64,000 bases of DNA from Myxococcus qinghaiensis (GTDB taxonomy: Bacteria; Myxococcota; Myxococcia; Myxococcales; Myxococcaceae): the NCBI RefSeq assembly GCF_024198215.1, contig NZ_JAKCFA010000029.1:62001-126000 (forward strand), given 5' to 3'. The notes under the pieces were generated by a model. That model made no database searches. It was not told where the DNA came from and saw only the letters and a list, made by a program, of their open reading frames with translations. Positions 31,942-40,713 of the stretch are shown piece after piece; position 1 is the first letter of the stretch, and every line of letters starts with the position of its first letter. The position numbers and the translations under genes were made by a program.

Positions 31942-34167
31942 TCAGAGCGTCTGGCGCGGGCGCAGAAGCCCGTGGTCATCCGGCACGGGGCCCGAGCCAC
32001 GGTCCGCGCCTGCCCGGTTGGCTGGCTCGGACGAGGACGGCTCCGGACGCGACTCGCGAGCACGGCGCGCCTGCCGCAGGGCCGCCTTCGCCTCCGCCTT
32101 GTGGCCCTGGGCCTTCTCCCGCTTCGCCAGCGCATCCCACAGCTCGGGCGACTCCGGGTGCAGCGCCACGCCCGCGCGCAGCAGGCCCAGCCCCACGCGC
32201 GGCGGCGACTCCGAGTCCATCGCCACGCGCTTGATGAACGACAGCGGCGCCAGGGACACCGCGCCCTGCGGCGTCGCCAGGGCCTCCTGAAGGTGCGCCA
32301 GCACCTCGCCGTCCCGCTTCACCGTGAGCAGCGCCTGCGACAGCGCCCACCGCGCATCCACGCTCCTGGGCTGGAGCTCCACCGCCCGCTCCAGCCAGCG
32401 CACGCGATTCACGGCCTGCTTGCGCCAGGCGAACCCCTCGGCGATGCGCAGCAGCTCATCCGAGTAGTCCGGCCGCACGTCCGGCGACAGCGCCGCCGCC
32501 TTCTTCAGCGTGGGCCAGTGCGGCTCCGGGTTCTGCTCCTCGTCCAGCCGCAGGCGGAGCAGCGCCGGCACCTCCGCGCGCTTCCACCCCGCGACGAAGC
32601 GCAGCAAATCCCCGCGCAGCGGCTCCCCAAAGCGCTCCGTGTCCGGCACGCCCTGCGCTTCACACGCCGCCAGGTAGTCCGCGAAGAACGACAGCGGCCC
32701 CTCCGCCGGGTACGCCAGCAGCCGCTCCGGGCCGTGGGCCTTCTCCAGCGTGCGCGCCATCCGCGCGCCCACGCGGATGAAGACGGAGCCCAGCTTCGGG
32801 TCATGCCCGCTCCGGATGCGCTCCAGCGCTCCCTTCCCGTCCTTGCCGATGAGCTTGCGGTCCAACAGCTCCGACACCCGCGCGAAGGCGCCCGCCGGGT
32901 CCTCGTCCGGCGGCAGCGTGCCCGGTCCACGCGTGGCCCACAGGTGGTACGCCAGGCCATAGCTGGCGATGCGGCCCAGGCCCTCGTACACCACCGAGTC
33001 CACCGGGTCCGTGAAGTGCGCGTCCCTGCGCGTGACGCCGCCCTCCAGCACGCCCTCCATCAACCGGATGGACAGGCGCCGCAGCCGCTTCGCCTCGCCC
33101 TCGATGTTGGTGGCCAGCGCAATCACCGTGTCCTCGGCGGGGAACATCACCAGCAGCGTCGTCGTCTCCGGCTGCCCGCCCGCGTGCGCCACCAGGTAGT
33201 GGCCGCGCAAGGGATAGGTGGCGAAGCCCATGCCGTAGTCCGTGAGGCGCCCGTCGCTCGTCGCCATGGACGCCTGCATCTTCCCCATGGTGTCGCGCTT
33301 CACCAGCCGGTGGGCCAGCACCGCGCGGCCGAAGCCGAGCATGTCCCCCACCGTGGCCCGCGTCCCACCGCCACCGAAGCGGCTGGACACGTCCAGGAAG
33401 CGCGAGGGCTTCAGCACGCCGTCCTTCACGCGGTAGCCCACCGCCTGGTGCTCGTCGCGCGTCGCGGTGACGTCCAGGTCCGCGTGCTCCATGCCCGAGG
33501 GCTGGAAGACATGCTCGCGCAGGTAGTCGCGGTAGGACTTCCCCGACGCGGCCTCCACCGCCGCGCCCAGCAGGTTGTAGCCCCAGGTGCTGTACAGGTA
33601 GCGGGTGCGCGGCTCGAAGGCCAACGGCTTCCCGGAGAAGGCCAGGATGGCCTCGCCCGTGCTCACCGGCTTCACGTTGTTGCTGGAGGCCACTCCGTCG
33701 TACGTGGGCACTCCGCTCAGGTGTCCCAGCAAATCCTTCACCGTGACGGTCCACTGCTTCGCCGGGTAGCCCGGCACCAGCGTGTGGATGTCCGCGTCCA
33801 GGTCCAGCTTCCCCTGCTCCACCAGCTGCAACACGGCCACGGCGGTGAAGGACTTGGTGACGGACGCCATGCGGTACGTCGTGCGCGGCGTCGCGGGCAG
33901 GCGCTTGGCGACATCCCGCAGGCCATAGCCACACACCCAGCGCTGGGCCCCCCGCGTGACACCCACCGTCAGCCCCGCGACGGGCCCCTGGGACAGCTCC
34001 GCGCGGACGATGGCGTCCAGCGCCTGCGTCACCTCGGGAGCGAACTCGCGAGGGCCGTCGACAGCCTCCGCGTTGACGGGCTCGCACACCGGCGCGAGGC
34101 GCGGCGCGGACAGCGCTGGAGTCGCCAGCAACCACAGCGCGGCGAAGAGCCACCTCTGCGTCATCAT
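31942..34167 (-). CDS. Serine hydrolase, class C beta-lactamase fold, with extended helical C terminus
   Basis: 741 residues, about twice a normal family member. After a signal peptide (LFAALWLLATPALSA), residues about 45-380 are the beta-lactamase/PBP4-like domain: nucleophile SVTKS near 100, YSTWGYNLLG as the second motif, HAGG as the third. The remaining 350 residues are helical with TPR-like units (ERAVELQPRSVDARWALSQALL), then a Pro/Ser tail. Likely periplasmic esterase, D-aminopeptidase or cell-wall hydrolase. Starts inside the stop of the upstream SGNH gene (ATGA), so the two are translationally coupled. Confidence 0.85.
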   Translation of the reverse strand: MMTQRWLFAALWLLATPALSAPRLAPVCEPVNAEAVDGPREFAPEVTQALDAIVRAELSQGPVAGLTVGVTRGAQRWVCGYGLRDVAKRLPATPRTTYRMASVTKSFTAVAVLQLVEQGKLDLDADIHTLVPGYPAKQWTVTVKDLLGHLSGVPTYDGVASSNNVKPVSTGEAILAFSGKPLAFEPRTRYLYSTWGYNLLGAAVEAASGKSYRDYLREHVFQPSGMEHADLDVTATRDEHQAVGYRVKDGVLKPSRFLDVSSRFGGGGTRATVGDMLGFGRAVLAHRLVKRDTMGKMQASMATSDGRLTDYGMGFATYPLRGHYLVAHAGGQPETTTLLVMFPAEDTVIALATNIEGEAKRLRRLSIRLMEGVLEGGVTRRDAHFTDPVDSVVYEGLGRIASYGLAYHLWATRGPGTLPPDEDPAGAFARVSELLDRKLIGKDGKGALERIRSGHDPKLGSVFIRVGARMARTLEKAHGPERLLAYPAEGPLSFFADYLAACEAQGVPDTERFGEPLRGDLLRFVAGWKRAEVPALLRLRLDEEQNPEPHWPTLKKAAALSPDVRPDYSDELLRIAEGFAWRKQAVNRVRWLERAVELQPRSVDARWALSQALLTVKRDGEVLAHLQEALATPQGAVSLAPLSFIKRVAMDSESPPRVGLGLLRAGVALHPESPELWDALAKREKAQGHKAEAKAALRQARRARESRPEPSSSEPANRAGADRGSGPVPDDHGLLRPRQTL

Positions 34168-35648
34168 GGCGCGGCCTCCACGGTGGAAGTGGGCGGACTT
34201 CCAGCAGCGGGCGACAGCGAGGCCACGCGACGGGAGGCGGGCGGCGTCTCCACCCAGGCGCGCAGCAGCGCGTCCGTCACCAGGTGCCCCAGCACATCCA
34301 GCCCCCGGCCGCGCGGGTGCACCAGGTCCTCGTGCATGAAACCGGCCTGGTGGAAGCGCGACAGCGCGCCCTTGCCTCCCATGGCCTCGTAGAGGTTGAA
34401 GAAGGCGCACCCCTCCGCCTGCGTCACCTGGCGCTCCGCGTCGACGACGGCCTCCAGGAAGGGGCGCTGCGTGAAGGCCTTGCCCTGGTCCTTCGAGTCC
34501 CGCACCGCGTCCATGGGCCCCACCACCAGACAGGCGCTGTTCGGCGCGGCCACGCGCGCGCGACGCAAGAGCGCGCCCAGGTCCGTGCGCAGCGTCTCCA
34601 GGTCCGTGCGCTTCCACTCCAGGCGTTTGGACTCGTTGCCGCCCAGGAAGAAGACCAGCAGCCGGGGCTCGCGCTCCGCCAGCTGCGAGCGCAGCGCCGC
34701 GTCATCCAGGCGCGCATAGAGGCTCGCATCCGCGGACGGCACCCCGAGCATGTCCAGGACGATGCCGGGCCGCGCCTGCTGCAACACCACGCCCTGCACC
34801 ACCGCGCCCTTCGCCTCGGCGACGATGTCCACCGACGTCGCGCCCGGGGGCAGCTCGAAGCGCGTGGCCTTCGACTCGCCACTCCCCACGGGCTCCGTCC
34901 GCGCCAGCACCGTGTCTCCACTCAGCACCGTGAGCGCGCCGCCCTTCGGGACGTCCAGCCACCACAGCGTGCCGCGCGGCTCGCCCTCCAGCTTGAAGCG
35001 GCTGCGCGCCCTGGCCACGGTGGCCACGTGGTACACGCCGGTGATTCCGAACGGGTGCGGGGGCTTGCGCAACTCGCCCAGCGTGCGGGGCTCCCACCCG
35101 CCCTTGCTGTAGCCGGTGCGTCCGCGCCCACCGTAGGGCGCCATCCGGTCCACCAGCAGCACGCCCCGGCCCGCGGCGCCGAAGCCCGCGCCCAAATCAT
35201 CCCGGAGGATGTCCACGATTCGGTCCCCCGCGATGAGCGAGTTGCCGAAGGCCTCGATGACGGTGGGCCCCGTCGCCGTGCCCGAGGACAGCGCGTCCAG
35301 CGACTCGAAGAAGGGCGCCAGCGCGGTGCGCGCGCAGCCCGGACCCGCGGGCGCCACGCACGGGTCATCCACCTTCGCCCCGAGCGCCCCCAGCTTCACC
35401 GCCAGCGCCTGCGTCGCGCGCGTGCGCTCCGTGGGCTCCGGCGCCACCCGCCGTGGGGCGGGCTCGGGAGGCGTCGGGACGTCCGGCACGGGCCGGGCCA
35501 CCGCCGCCGGAGCGGCCGTCGCGGGCGCCGGAGCGGCGGTGAGGGGGCGGACCTCGGAACCAATTTCACAGGCGGCCAAGAGGCCACAGCAGGCCAGGAC
35601 GTGGAACACGACCCGCCGTCCACCCCACCCGACTTCCGAATGCGTCAT
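34164..35648 (-). CDS. SGNH/GDSL-family lipoprotein hydrolase
   Basis: 494 residues. Lipobox CCGLLAAC near residue 27, a long Pro/Ala linker to about 75, then an SGNH fold: block I is EAFGNSLIAGD (GNS rather than GDS, with the nucleophilic Ser), block III FFLGGNES, block V DLVHPRGRG with the catalytic Asp and His. The middle holds a carbohydrate-binding-like beta insert. Related two-part proteins deacetylate or acetylate cell-wall or surface polysaccharides. Coupling with the beta-lactamase-fold hydrolase suggests joint action on an envelope polymer. The start has a weak ribosome binding site but gives the signal peptide. Confidence 0.82.
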   Translation of the reverse strand: MTHSEVGWGGRRVVFHVLACCGLLAACEIGSEVRPLTAAPAPATAAPAAVARPVPDVPTPPEPAPRRVAPEPTERTRATQALAVKLGALGAKVDDPCVAPAGPGCARTALAPFFESLDALSSGTATGPTVIEAFGNSLIAGDRIVDILRDDLGAGFGAAGRGVLLVDRMAPYGGRGRTGYSKGGWEPRTLGELRKPPHPFGITGVYHVATVARARSRFKLEGEPRGTLWWLDVPKGGALTVLSGDTVLARTEPVGSGESKATRFELPPGATSVDIVAEAKGAVVQGVVLQQARPGIVLDMLGVPSADASLYARLDDAALRSQLAEREPRLLVFFLGGNESKRLEWKRTDLETLRTDLGALLRRARVAAPNSACLVVGPMDAVRDSKDQGKAFTQRPFLEAVVDAERQVTQAEGCAFFNLYEAMGGKGALSRFHQAGFMHEDLVHPRGRGLDVLGHLVTDALLRAWVETPPASRRVASLSPAAGSPPTSTVEAAP

Positions 35649-35881
35649 GCGGCGTGCAGCGTAGACGAACTCTTCCGCCCGCGCATTTTCCCGGCACGCC
35701 AGCCTCCCTGCTCCTCGGGGGAGCTTCGGGCTGGGACACGCTCGCACCTTGCCACCTGGTTTCCCGCAACCCTGCGACACACAGGGCCCCCGACTTGGCG
35801 TCCAGGCGAATTCCAGGGTCCACCCGCCAACACCTTCACTTCACTTGGGCCGCGGAGTCCCCAGATTAGTCGTCACCCAAT

Positions 35882-36235
35882 ATGGAGAAAGAGAAGAACA
35901 AGGTAGCGACCTGGACGAGGTTCCATCGCAAATTCGGCGGTCATGTGCGCCAGCTTCGCAACAACCGCGCGCTCACCCAGGAGGCCCTCGCGGAGCGATG
36001 CGACCTCTCGGTGGACGCCATCCGCCGCATTGAACGCGGAGCGTTCTCTCCGTCACTGGATACGCTCGGCAAGCTGACAGCAGGCCTGGATGTGTCGCTC
36101 AAGACGCTCTTCAACGGCTTCGAGCAGGAACGCACCGAAGAAGTGGCGGAGATCTGCGACTACCTTTCGGGCCTGTCTGGCCCGGAAGTGAAACTCGCCT
36201 GGAGGGTACTCCAGGCCATGTTCGAGGAGACCTGA
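35882..36235 (+). CDS. XRE family DNA-binding protein
   Basis: 117 residues with a Cro/CI-type helix-turn-helix (residues about 20-75: LRNNRALTQEALAERCDLSVDAIRRIERG, then PSLDTLGKLTAGL) and a short helical C-terminal extension. Cytoplasmic regulator, target unknown. It is a stand-alone gene followed by a strong hairpin and is slightly less GC-rich than its neighbours. Confidence 0.88.
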   Translation: MEKEKNKVATWTRFHRKFGGHVRQLRNNRALTQEALAERCDLSVDAIRRIERGAFSPSLDTLGKLTAGLDVSLKTLFNGFEQERTEEVAEICDYLSGLSGPEVKLAWRVLQAMFEET

Positions 36236-36243
36236 GGACCTCT

Positions 36244-36265
36244 TCTGCCGGTGCGAACCGGCAGA
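36244..36265 (+). terminator. 9-bp hairpin with GCGA tetraloop after the XRE gene
   Basis: TCTGCCGGT pairs with ACCGGCAGA across GCGA, a stable GNRA-type loop, nine bases after the stop. The following bases are mildly T-rich. Confidence 0.65.
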
Positions 36266-36312
36266 TGTTCCCTGTACCTCACGCCCACCCTGACCTAGGG
36301 AGATGACCTCTC

Positions 36313-36696
36313 ATGCCAGGAGACTCCGAAGGAACCCTGCTCGTCGTGGAGGATGACGCGGACCTGCGAGCCTCGGTGGTCGACGTCCTCACGAGTGCTG
36401 GCTACCGCAGCGCCGTCGCGAAGGACGGACTGGAGGCGCTCACCTGGCTGGAGGTACACGGGCGGCCTTCGCTGGTGCTGCTGGACATGGAAATGCCTCG
36501 CATGGACGGGCGCGCCTTCCTGGAGCGCATCACCCGCCACCCCGCCTGGGCCGGGCTGACCGTGGTCGCCGTGACGTCCCGCCAGGTGGACCATCCGGCC
36601 GTGCTCGACACCCTGCTCAAGCCCTTCGACGGGCACGCCCTCCTGGAGCACGTGCCCCACTGGCTGCGTCGCTCGCGCCCTCCCGGAAAGCCCTGA
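36313..36696 (+). CDS. Single-domain response regulator
   Basis: 127 residues, a receiver domain alone: acidic pair VVEDDAD near 11, phospho-acceptor Asp in LLDMEMP near 57, Thr/Ser in AVTSRQV and Lys in LLKPFDG. No output domain, so it acts by protein interaction or as a phosphorelay. GGGAG lies before ATG 36313. Two orphan histidine kinases exist in the window but none is adjacent. Confidence 0.92.
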   Translation: MPGDSEGTLLVVEDDADLRASVVDVLTSAGYRSAVAKDGLEALTWLEVHGRPSLVLLDMEMPRMDGRAFLERITRHPAWAGLTVVAVTSRQVDHPAVLDTLLKPFDGHALLEHVPHWLRRSRPPGKP

Positions 36697-36706
36697 AGCA
36701 CGATTC

Positions 36707-36720
36707 CATTGCGCGCAATG
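36707..36720. promoter_or_regulatory. 14-bp palindrome upstream of the OhrR-like gene
   Basis: CATTGCGCGCAATG, a perfect dyad 33 bases before the start codon. OhrR proteins repress themselves from palindromic sites of this kind; candidate autoregulatory operator. Confidence 0.55.
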
Positions 36721-36753
36721 CACCTGGGCCGCATGTTCCAGGCAGGAACCGCC

Positions 36754-37254
36754 ATGGCCCAGTCCAAGAAGCGTGTCGACGCGCTCCACCTCGACGAGCA
36801 GCTGTGCTTCACCCTCTATTCGACGGTGCACCTGCTCAACCGGACGTACCGGCCGCTCCTGGAGGAGTTGGGCCTCACCTATCCCCAGTACCTGGCGATG
36901 CTGGTGCTGTGGGAGGAGGACGACGTCACGGTGAAGGCGCTGGGGGAGCGGATGCTCCTGGACTCGGGGACGCTGACGCCGCTGCTCAAGCGGCTGGAGG
37001 CGGCGGGGCTCGTCAAGCGCGAGCGGGACGTGCTGGACGAGCGCCAGGTGCGCATCCGGCTGACGGCCACGGGTCGCGCGCTGCGCGCGAAGGCGGAGTG
37101 CGTGCCCGTGTCCATCCTGGAGGCGTCGGGGCTCGACGTGGAGGAGCTGCGGGACTTGAAGGAGCGCGTCCTCGCCATCCGCGAGGCGCTGAGCGCGCGG
37201 CTGGAAGAGGAGCCCCCTCCCCCAACCGCGAGCAGGCGTCACAAGACGGGGTAG
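36754..37254 (+). CDS. ohrR: MarR family peroxide sensor, OhrR-like
   Basis: 166 residues from ATG 36754 (AGGAAC upstream). The N-terminal [24 protein letters not shown] contains the cysteine that OhrR proteins use to sense organic hydroperoxides, and [20 protein letters not shown] plus the winged helix [18 protein letters not shown] match closely. Organic peroxide oxidises the cysteine and releases the protein from DNA. The expected partner, the peroxidase gene ohr, is not next to it. A perfect palindrome lies just upstream. Confidence 0.87.
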   Translation: MAQSKKRVDALHLDEQLCFTLYSTVHLLNRTYRPLLEELGLTYPQYLAMLVLWEEDDVTVKALGERMLLDSGTLTPLLKRLEAAGLVKRERDVLDERQVRIRLTATGRALRAKAECVPVSILEASGLDVEELRDLKERVLAIREALSARLEEEPPPPTASRRHKTG

Positions 37255-37674
37255 CTACACCTGCGTCTTGAGGACGTCCTTCAGCCCGTTGGTGCCCTTC
37301 TCGACGATGCGGCTCACCAGGTCCAACACCTGCGCGTAGCGGTACATGGACGCCTGGAGCGACAGCAGCTCCGCGTTGGAGTAGCGCGAGCCGGAGGACG
37401 CGGACCGGATGATGTGGTCCAGCACGCGCTGGCCCTGCTCCAGCTCCTGGACGAAGCGGGAGATGCCGTTGAGCACCGTCCCGTCCATCTTCGCCACCGG
37501 GGGCACCACGCCCACGAAGGCGACCTCCTGGGGAGCGCTCGGGCTCGGGACGTGACTTGCCTTGTCCGCGAGGACGCCATCGAACCGGGAGGCCTCGAAC
37601 TTCTCGACACGCGCGTGCGGCGGCGCGGGCTGCGGAGGAAGCGACATGGGGACGGCGGACAGCGGGCTCGTCAT
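37255..37674 (-). CDS. Type III secretion inner-rod-like protein (EscI/YscI/HrpB family)
   Basis: 139 residues, Pro-rich at the N terminus. The last 40 residues (NAELLSLQASMYRYAQVLDLVS, then KGTNGLKDVLKTQV) follow the C-terminal helix pattern of type III inner-rod subunits: LL-x-LQ-x-x-x-x-x-YS/A, a hydrophobic heptad, and a terminal LLK-x-Q. No other type III genes are present. Start 37674 or 37647 (both ATG) cannot be decided; neither has a good ribosome binding site. The stop codons of this gene and ohrR are directly adjacent. Confidence 0.5.
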   Translation of the reverse strand: MTSPLSAVPMSLPPQPAPPHARVEKFEASRFDGVLADKASHVPSPSAPQEVAFVGVVPPVAKMDGTVLNGISRFVQELEQGQRVLDHIIRSASSGSRYSNAELLSLQASMYRYAQVLDLVSRIVEKGTNGLKDVLKTQV

Positions 37675-37825
37675 GGGATGCGGTCTCTTTCGGATGCGGA
37701 GCGGGGGCGCCAGCCGCGAGTATCCGCGCCAGGGCTGACAGCCTCCTGGCGCGACACACGAGGGGCGGCGCACGAGCCTTCCTCCAGAGTCGTCCTCGCG
37801 CGGCCACGCGAGCCCCACTCCCACG

Positions 37826-38839
37826 TCACGCGCGCTGAATCCGTGTGCCCCACGCCTTCAGGCGCTCGACGACGTGGGCCGAATCCAACACGCCTTCGGG
37901 CGAATAAAGTCCGGGGCCCACAGGCGCGCCGCCCACGAGTCCCAGCAGCCGCTCCACCGCGAGCGCCACGCCCTTCCCGCTCAGCCCCGAGTGCACGTCC
38001 CCATCCACCAGCGTGTGGCGCACGTGCGCCGTCGTCCCGTCCGGCAGCTCACCGGTCAGCTCGATGACGACCTCGTGGCCCGGCCCCTCGCCAGGCTTCC
38101 GGCTGGACGCGGCCCGCAGCGCGAAGTCGAGCCGCACCGTACTCGCGTCCGTCACCGCCGCGAGCGTGGCCACATCCAACAGGGGATAGGCCCGGCCCTG
38201 CCAGTGCGTGCCATCCGCGCCCTGGAAGGTCCGCGTCACGTCCTCCTCCGCGGTGGCCCAGAGGAACTTCCCGTCCTTGCGAATCAGCGGGCTGGGCACG
38301 CCCTTCGTCAGGCGCTCCATGTCCCCGTTGGCCGCCGGACCTCCCACGTCATCTTCGTCGAAGACGGCGCCAATCTGGATGGCGTGGACCTTCTTCAGCT
38401 CGCGCGCGAACTGGAGGGTGGCCAGGGCCACGGTGCCGCCCAGGAAGTGCCCCAGGAAGAGCACGGGCGAGGCGGTGGGGTGCTGGATGTGGAGGGCGAC
38501 CTCCGGGCCGATGTCGAAGACGAAGTCGGAGAAGGAGACGTACGGCACGCCCTTGCCCTGCGCGTACTTCATCGTGCGCAGCGAGTCGTCCTTGAGCAGC
38601 ACCACCACCGCGCTGAAGGCGGCATCCGGTGGCAGCCCCAGGTCCTCGCGCTCCAGGTCGATGCGCACGGCCTCCGCACGGCCCAGCTCCCGCGCGAGCG
38701 CCGCGGCCTTGTTCACATCACGTCCTCCGAGATGGAGGACCAATTCAGGGTGCAGCTCGCGAAGGGCCTTCACGGCGCGGCGTCCGACGACGCCGGAGCC
38801 ACCGATGACGAGGACGGGCTTCAGGTTGGATGCGTTCAT
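37826..38839 (-). CDS. Saccharopine dehydrogenase-like NAD(P)-binding protein, copy 2
   Basis: 337 residues. N-terminal Rossmann motif VLVIGGSGVVGRRAVKAL, then HLGGRDVNKAAALARELG, the saccharopine dehydrogenase/YP-enoyl-reductase-like layout. It is clearly a paralogue of the gene just upstream (shared GGSGVVG, GRD, LGLVGGAPVGPGLYSPEG end). No substrate can be given. AGGAG precedes ATG 38839; the upstream copy stops 34 bases before. Both genes appear to be under control of the divergent TetR gene. Confidence 0.82.
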   Translation of the reverse strand: MNASNLKPVLVIGGSGVVGRRAVKALRELHPELVLHLGGRDVNKAAALARELGRAEAVRIDLEREDLGLPPDAAFSAVVVLLKDDSLRTMKYAQGKGVPYVSFSDFVFDIGPEVALHIQHPTASPVLFLGHFLGGTVALATLQFARELKKVHAIQIGAVFDEDDVGGPAANGDMERLTKGVPSPLIRKDGKFLWATAEEDVTRTFQGADGTHWQGRAYPLLDVATLAAVTDASTVRLDFALRAASSRKPGEGPGHEVVIELTGELPDGTTAHVRHTLVDGDVHSGLSGKGVALAVERLLGLVGGAPVGPGLYSPEGVLDSAHVVERLKAWGTRIQRA

Positions 38840-38873
38840 GTGGGGACTCCTGTGGGGAGAAGAAGGGGGGACG

Positions 38874-39881
38874 TCACGCGCGACGAAGCCGGGTGCCGGC
38901 TTCCTGGAGTCGGCGCAGCAGGTACTCCGGCTCGATGAGGACATGGGGGAGGTAGAGCCCCGGTGCGACGGGCGCGCCTCCCGCGAGGCCGAGCAACCGC
39001 TCGACACCCACGGCGACGCCCACCGCCGTCACCGGAGCCTGCCCCTCCGGGTGCAGCAGCTCGTGGCGCACGCGCGCCCGGGTTCCGTCGTGCAGCGTGC
39101 CTTCGAGCTCGAAGATGATTTCGGTGGAGAAGGGCTCGCCACGGCGGCGCGGCGCGGTGGTGCCGATGGCGACATCGAAGCGGATGGACTTCGCCTGCGT
39201 CGCGGCGGCGAGGCTCGGGGCGTCCATCAGCGAATATGCCTGGCCCTGGAGGTCATTCCCCTCGGTGTCGCGGAAGGTGCGCAGCGCCGCGGCGCCGCCC
39301 ACCCAGCGCCACTGTCCGTCCTCCAGGATGAGGTTGTTGGGCGCGGCCTTCTGCCGGTCCAGGTCCACGTACGCGGCGGCCCCGCCCACGTCCTGCTCGT
39401 CGAGCACGGCGCCAATGGCGATGGACTCCAGCGCGCGGAACTCCCGAGCGAACTGGAGCACGGGCAGCGTGGCCGTGCCCACCAGCCAGGAGCTGCCCAG
39501 GAGGATGGGCGAGCGCGTGGGCTGGTGCATGTAGAGGGCGACCTCGGGAGCGACCTCGAACAAGCTCGTCGAGATGCCCAGGTACGGCAGCCCGTGTGTC
39601 TGCGCGTACCGCAGCGAGTTCAGCGTGTCGTCCTTCACGAACAGGACGACGGCGCTGTAGGCGCGGCTCGCGGGTTGGCCCAAATCGGGCCGCGACAGGT
39701 CCACCGTCGCCGCGTCGGCGAGGCCGACTTCGCGAGCCACGGCCTGGGCGCGGGACAAGTCCCGGCCGCCAATCGTGAGCGGCAGGTCCGGCTGCAGCCG
39801 ACGCAGGGCCTTGGCGGCCAGGGAGCCGACGACGCCCGAGCCACCAATGATGAGGACGGGTTTCCGAGGGTTCAAAGACAT
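38874..39881 (-). CDS. Saccharopine dehydrogenase-like NAD(P)-binding protein, copy 1
   Basis: 335 residues. VLIIGGSGVVGSLAAKAL at the N terminus, IGGRDLSRAQAVAREVG as the second nucleotide-binding strand, and LLGLAGGAPVAPGLYLP near the end. It is the first gene of a two-gene operon produced by tandem duplication, with its paralogue 34 bases downstream. The pair is divergent from a TetR regulator with a near-perfect dyad in the 190-base gap, so induction by a small ligand that the enzymes modify is likely. Confidence 0.82.
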   Translation of the reverse strand: MSLNPRKPVLIIGGSGVVGSLAAKALRRLQPDLPLTIGGRDLSRAQAVAREVGLADAATVDLSRPDLGQPASRAYSAVVLFVKDDTLNSLRYAQTHGLPYLGISTSLFEVAPEVALYMHQPTRSPILLGSSWLVGTATLPVLQFAREFRALESIAIGAVLDEQDVGGAAAYVDLDRQKAAPNNLILEDGQWRWVGGAAALRTFRDTEGNDLQGQAYSLMDAPSLAAATQAKSIRFDVAIGTTAPRRRGEPFSTEIIFELEGTLHDGTRARVRHELLHPEGQAPVTAVGVAVGVERLLGLAGGAPVAPGLYLPHVLIEPEYLLRRLQEAGTRLRRA

Positions 39882-39957
39882 GACGGGTGCGCTCCCCTGC
39901 CCCAGGGGGCAGTGGTTGAGGGTGCCGGCGGGCCGGCGGAAATGGCGCTGCGTTGAC

Positions 39958-39986
39958 CCTACTCAAAGTAAGTTACCAAAAGTAGG
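39958..39986. promoter_or_regulatory. 29-bp TetR-type operator between divergent genes
   Basis: The sequence has the symmetric form CCTACT-N4-GTAA-N-TTAC-N4-AGTAGG, with 20 of the 28 non-central positions in perfect dyad. It lies in the AT-rich part of the 190-base gap, about 77 bases from the enzyme operon and 86 bases from the tetR start, as expected for a site controlling both. Confidence 0.75.
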
Positions 39987-40071
39987 TTCGCCACGATTTC
40001 GACGAGGCGGGGGTGCGGTTGCGCGTGCGTGTCGAGGCGGCTAAGCCCTCAGGGTGCCGCCGCGACGTCCC

Positions 40072-40662
40072 ATGAGTGAGCCCACCTCCAAGAAGCTTCC
40101 CAAGGCCCAGCGACGCGAGCAGCTGCTCGACGTGGCGTTGGCCGTGGTGAGGGAGGAAGGCACGGATGCGCTGACGCTGGGTCACCTCGCCGAGCGCGCG
40201 GGCGTCAGCAAGCCCATCCCCTACGAGCACTTCCAGTCACGCGCCGGGCTGTTGATGGCCCTGTATGAGCGCCTCGACGCGAAGCAGGTCACCCAGCTCC
40301 AGGAGGCGCTCCAGCGCACGCGGCGCAAGCTGGAGGACGTCGCCAAGGTGATGAGCGGCGCGTACATGAACTGCTATGCGACGCTCGGCCCCGAGCAGCA
40401 CGCCATCACCGCCGCGCTCAAGGGCGACGGGCAGATGGAGAACTTCCATCAAGGGGTGCTGGACGGCTACGTGGACTTCTACCGGGACACGCTCGCGCCC
40501 TACTGCGAGCTGCCGAAGGAGACGCTGCGCCTGCGCTGCGTGGGCATCATCGGCGCGGCGGAGGCGCTCTCCCGCGACATGCTCCGGGGCGCCATCTCCG
40601 AGAGCTCCGCCGCCTCGGCGCTGAGCTCGCTCATCGTCTCCTGGCTGTCCGCGCGCAAGTAG
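40072..40662 (+). CDS. TetR family transcriptional regulator
   Basis: 196 residues. The helix-turn-helix is VALAVVREEGTDALTLGHLAERAGVSKPIPYEHF (residues about 20-55), followed by an all-helical ligand domain. ATG 40072 is chosen as the TetR domain begins about 10 residues later; the longer frame from 40054 adds only MPPRRP. Presumed repressor of the divergent saccharopine-dehydrogenase-like pair through the 29-bp dyad. Confidence 0.9.
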   Translation: MSEPTSKKLPKAQRREQLLDVALAVVREEGTDALTLGHLAERAGVSKPIPYEHFQSRAGLLMALYERLDAKQVTQLQEALQRTRRKLEDVAKVMSGAYMNCYATLGPEQHAITAALKGDGQMENFHQGVLDGYVDFYRDTLAPYCELPKETLRLRCVGIIGAAEALSRDMLRGAISESSAASALSSLIVSWLSARK

Positions 40663-40713
40663 GGCCAGCCCGCCACGCGTGCAACGCCCGCGTCGATGTG
40701 ATGCAGTCGCGCG

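Noticed and set aside
31972-34392. 806-codon plus-strand open frame opposite the beta-lactamase-fold gene
   Set aside because: Arg/His/Gln-biased shadow; the opposite strand has clear catalytic motifs and a signal peptide.
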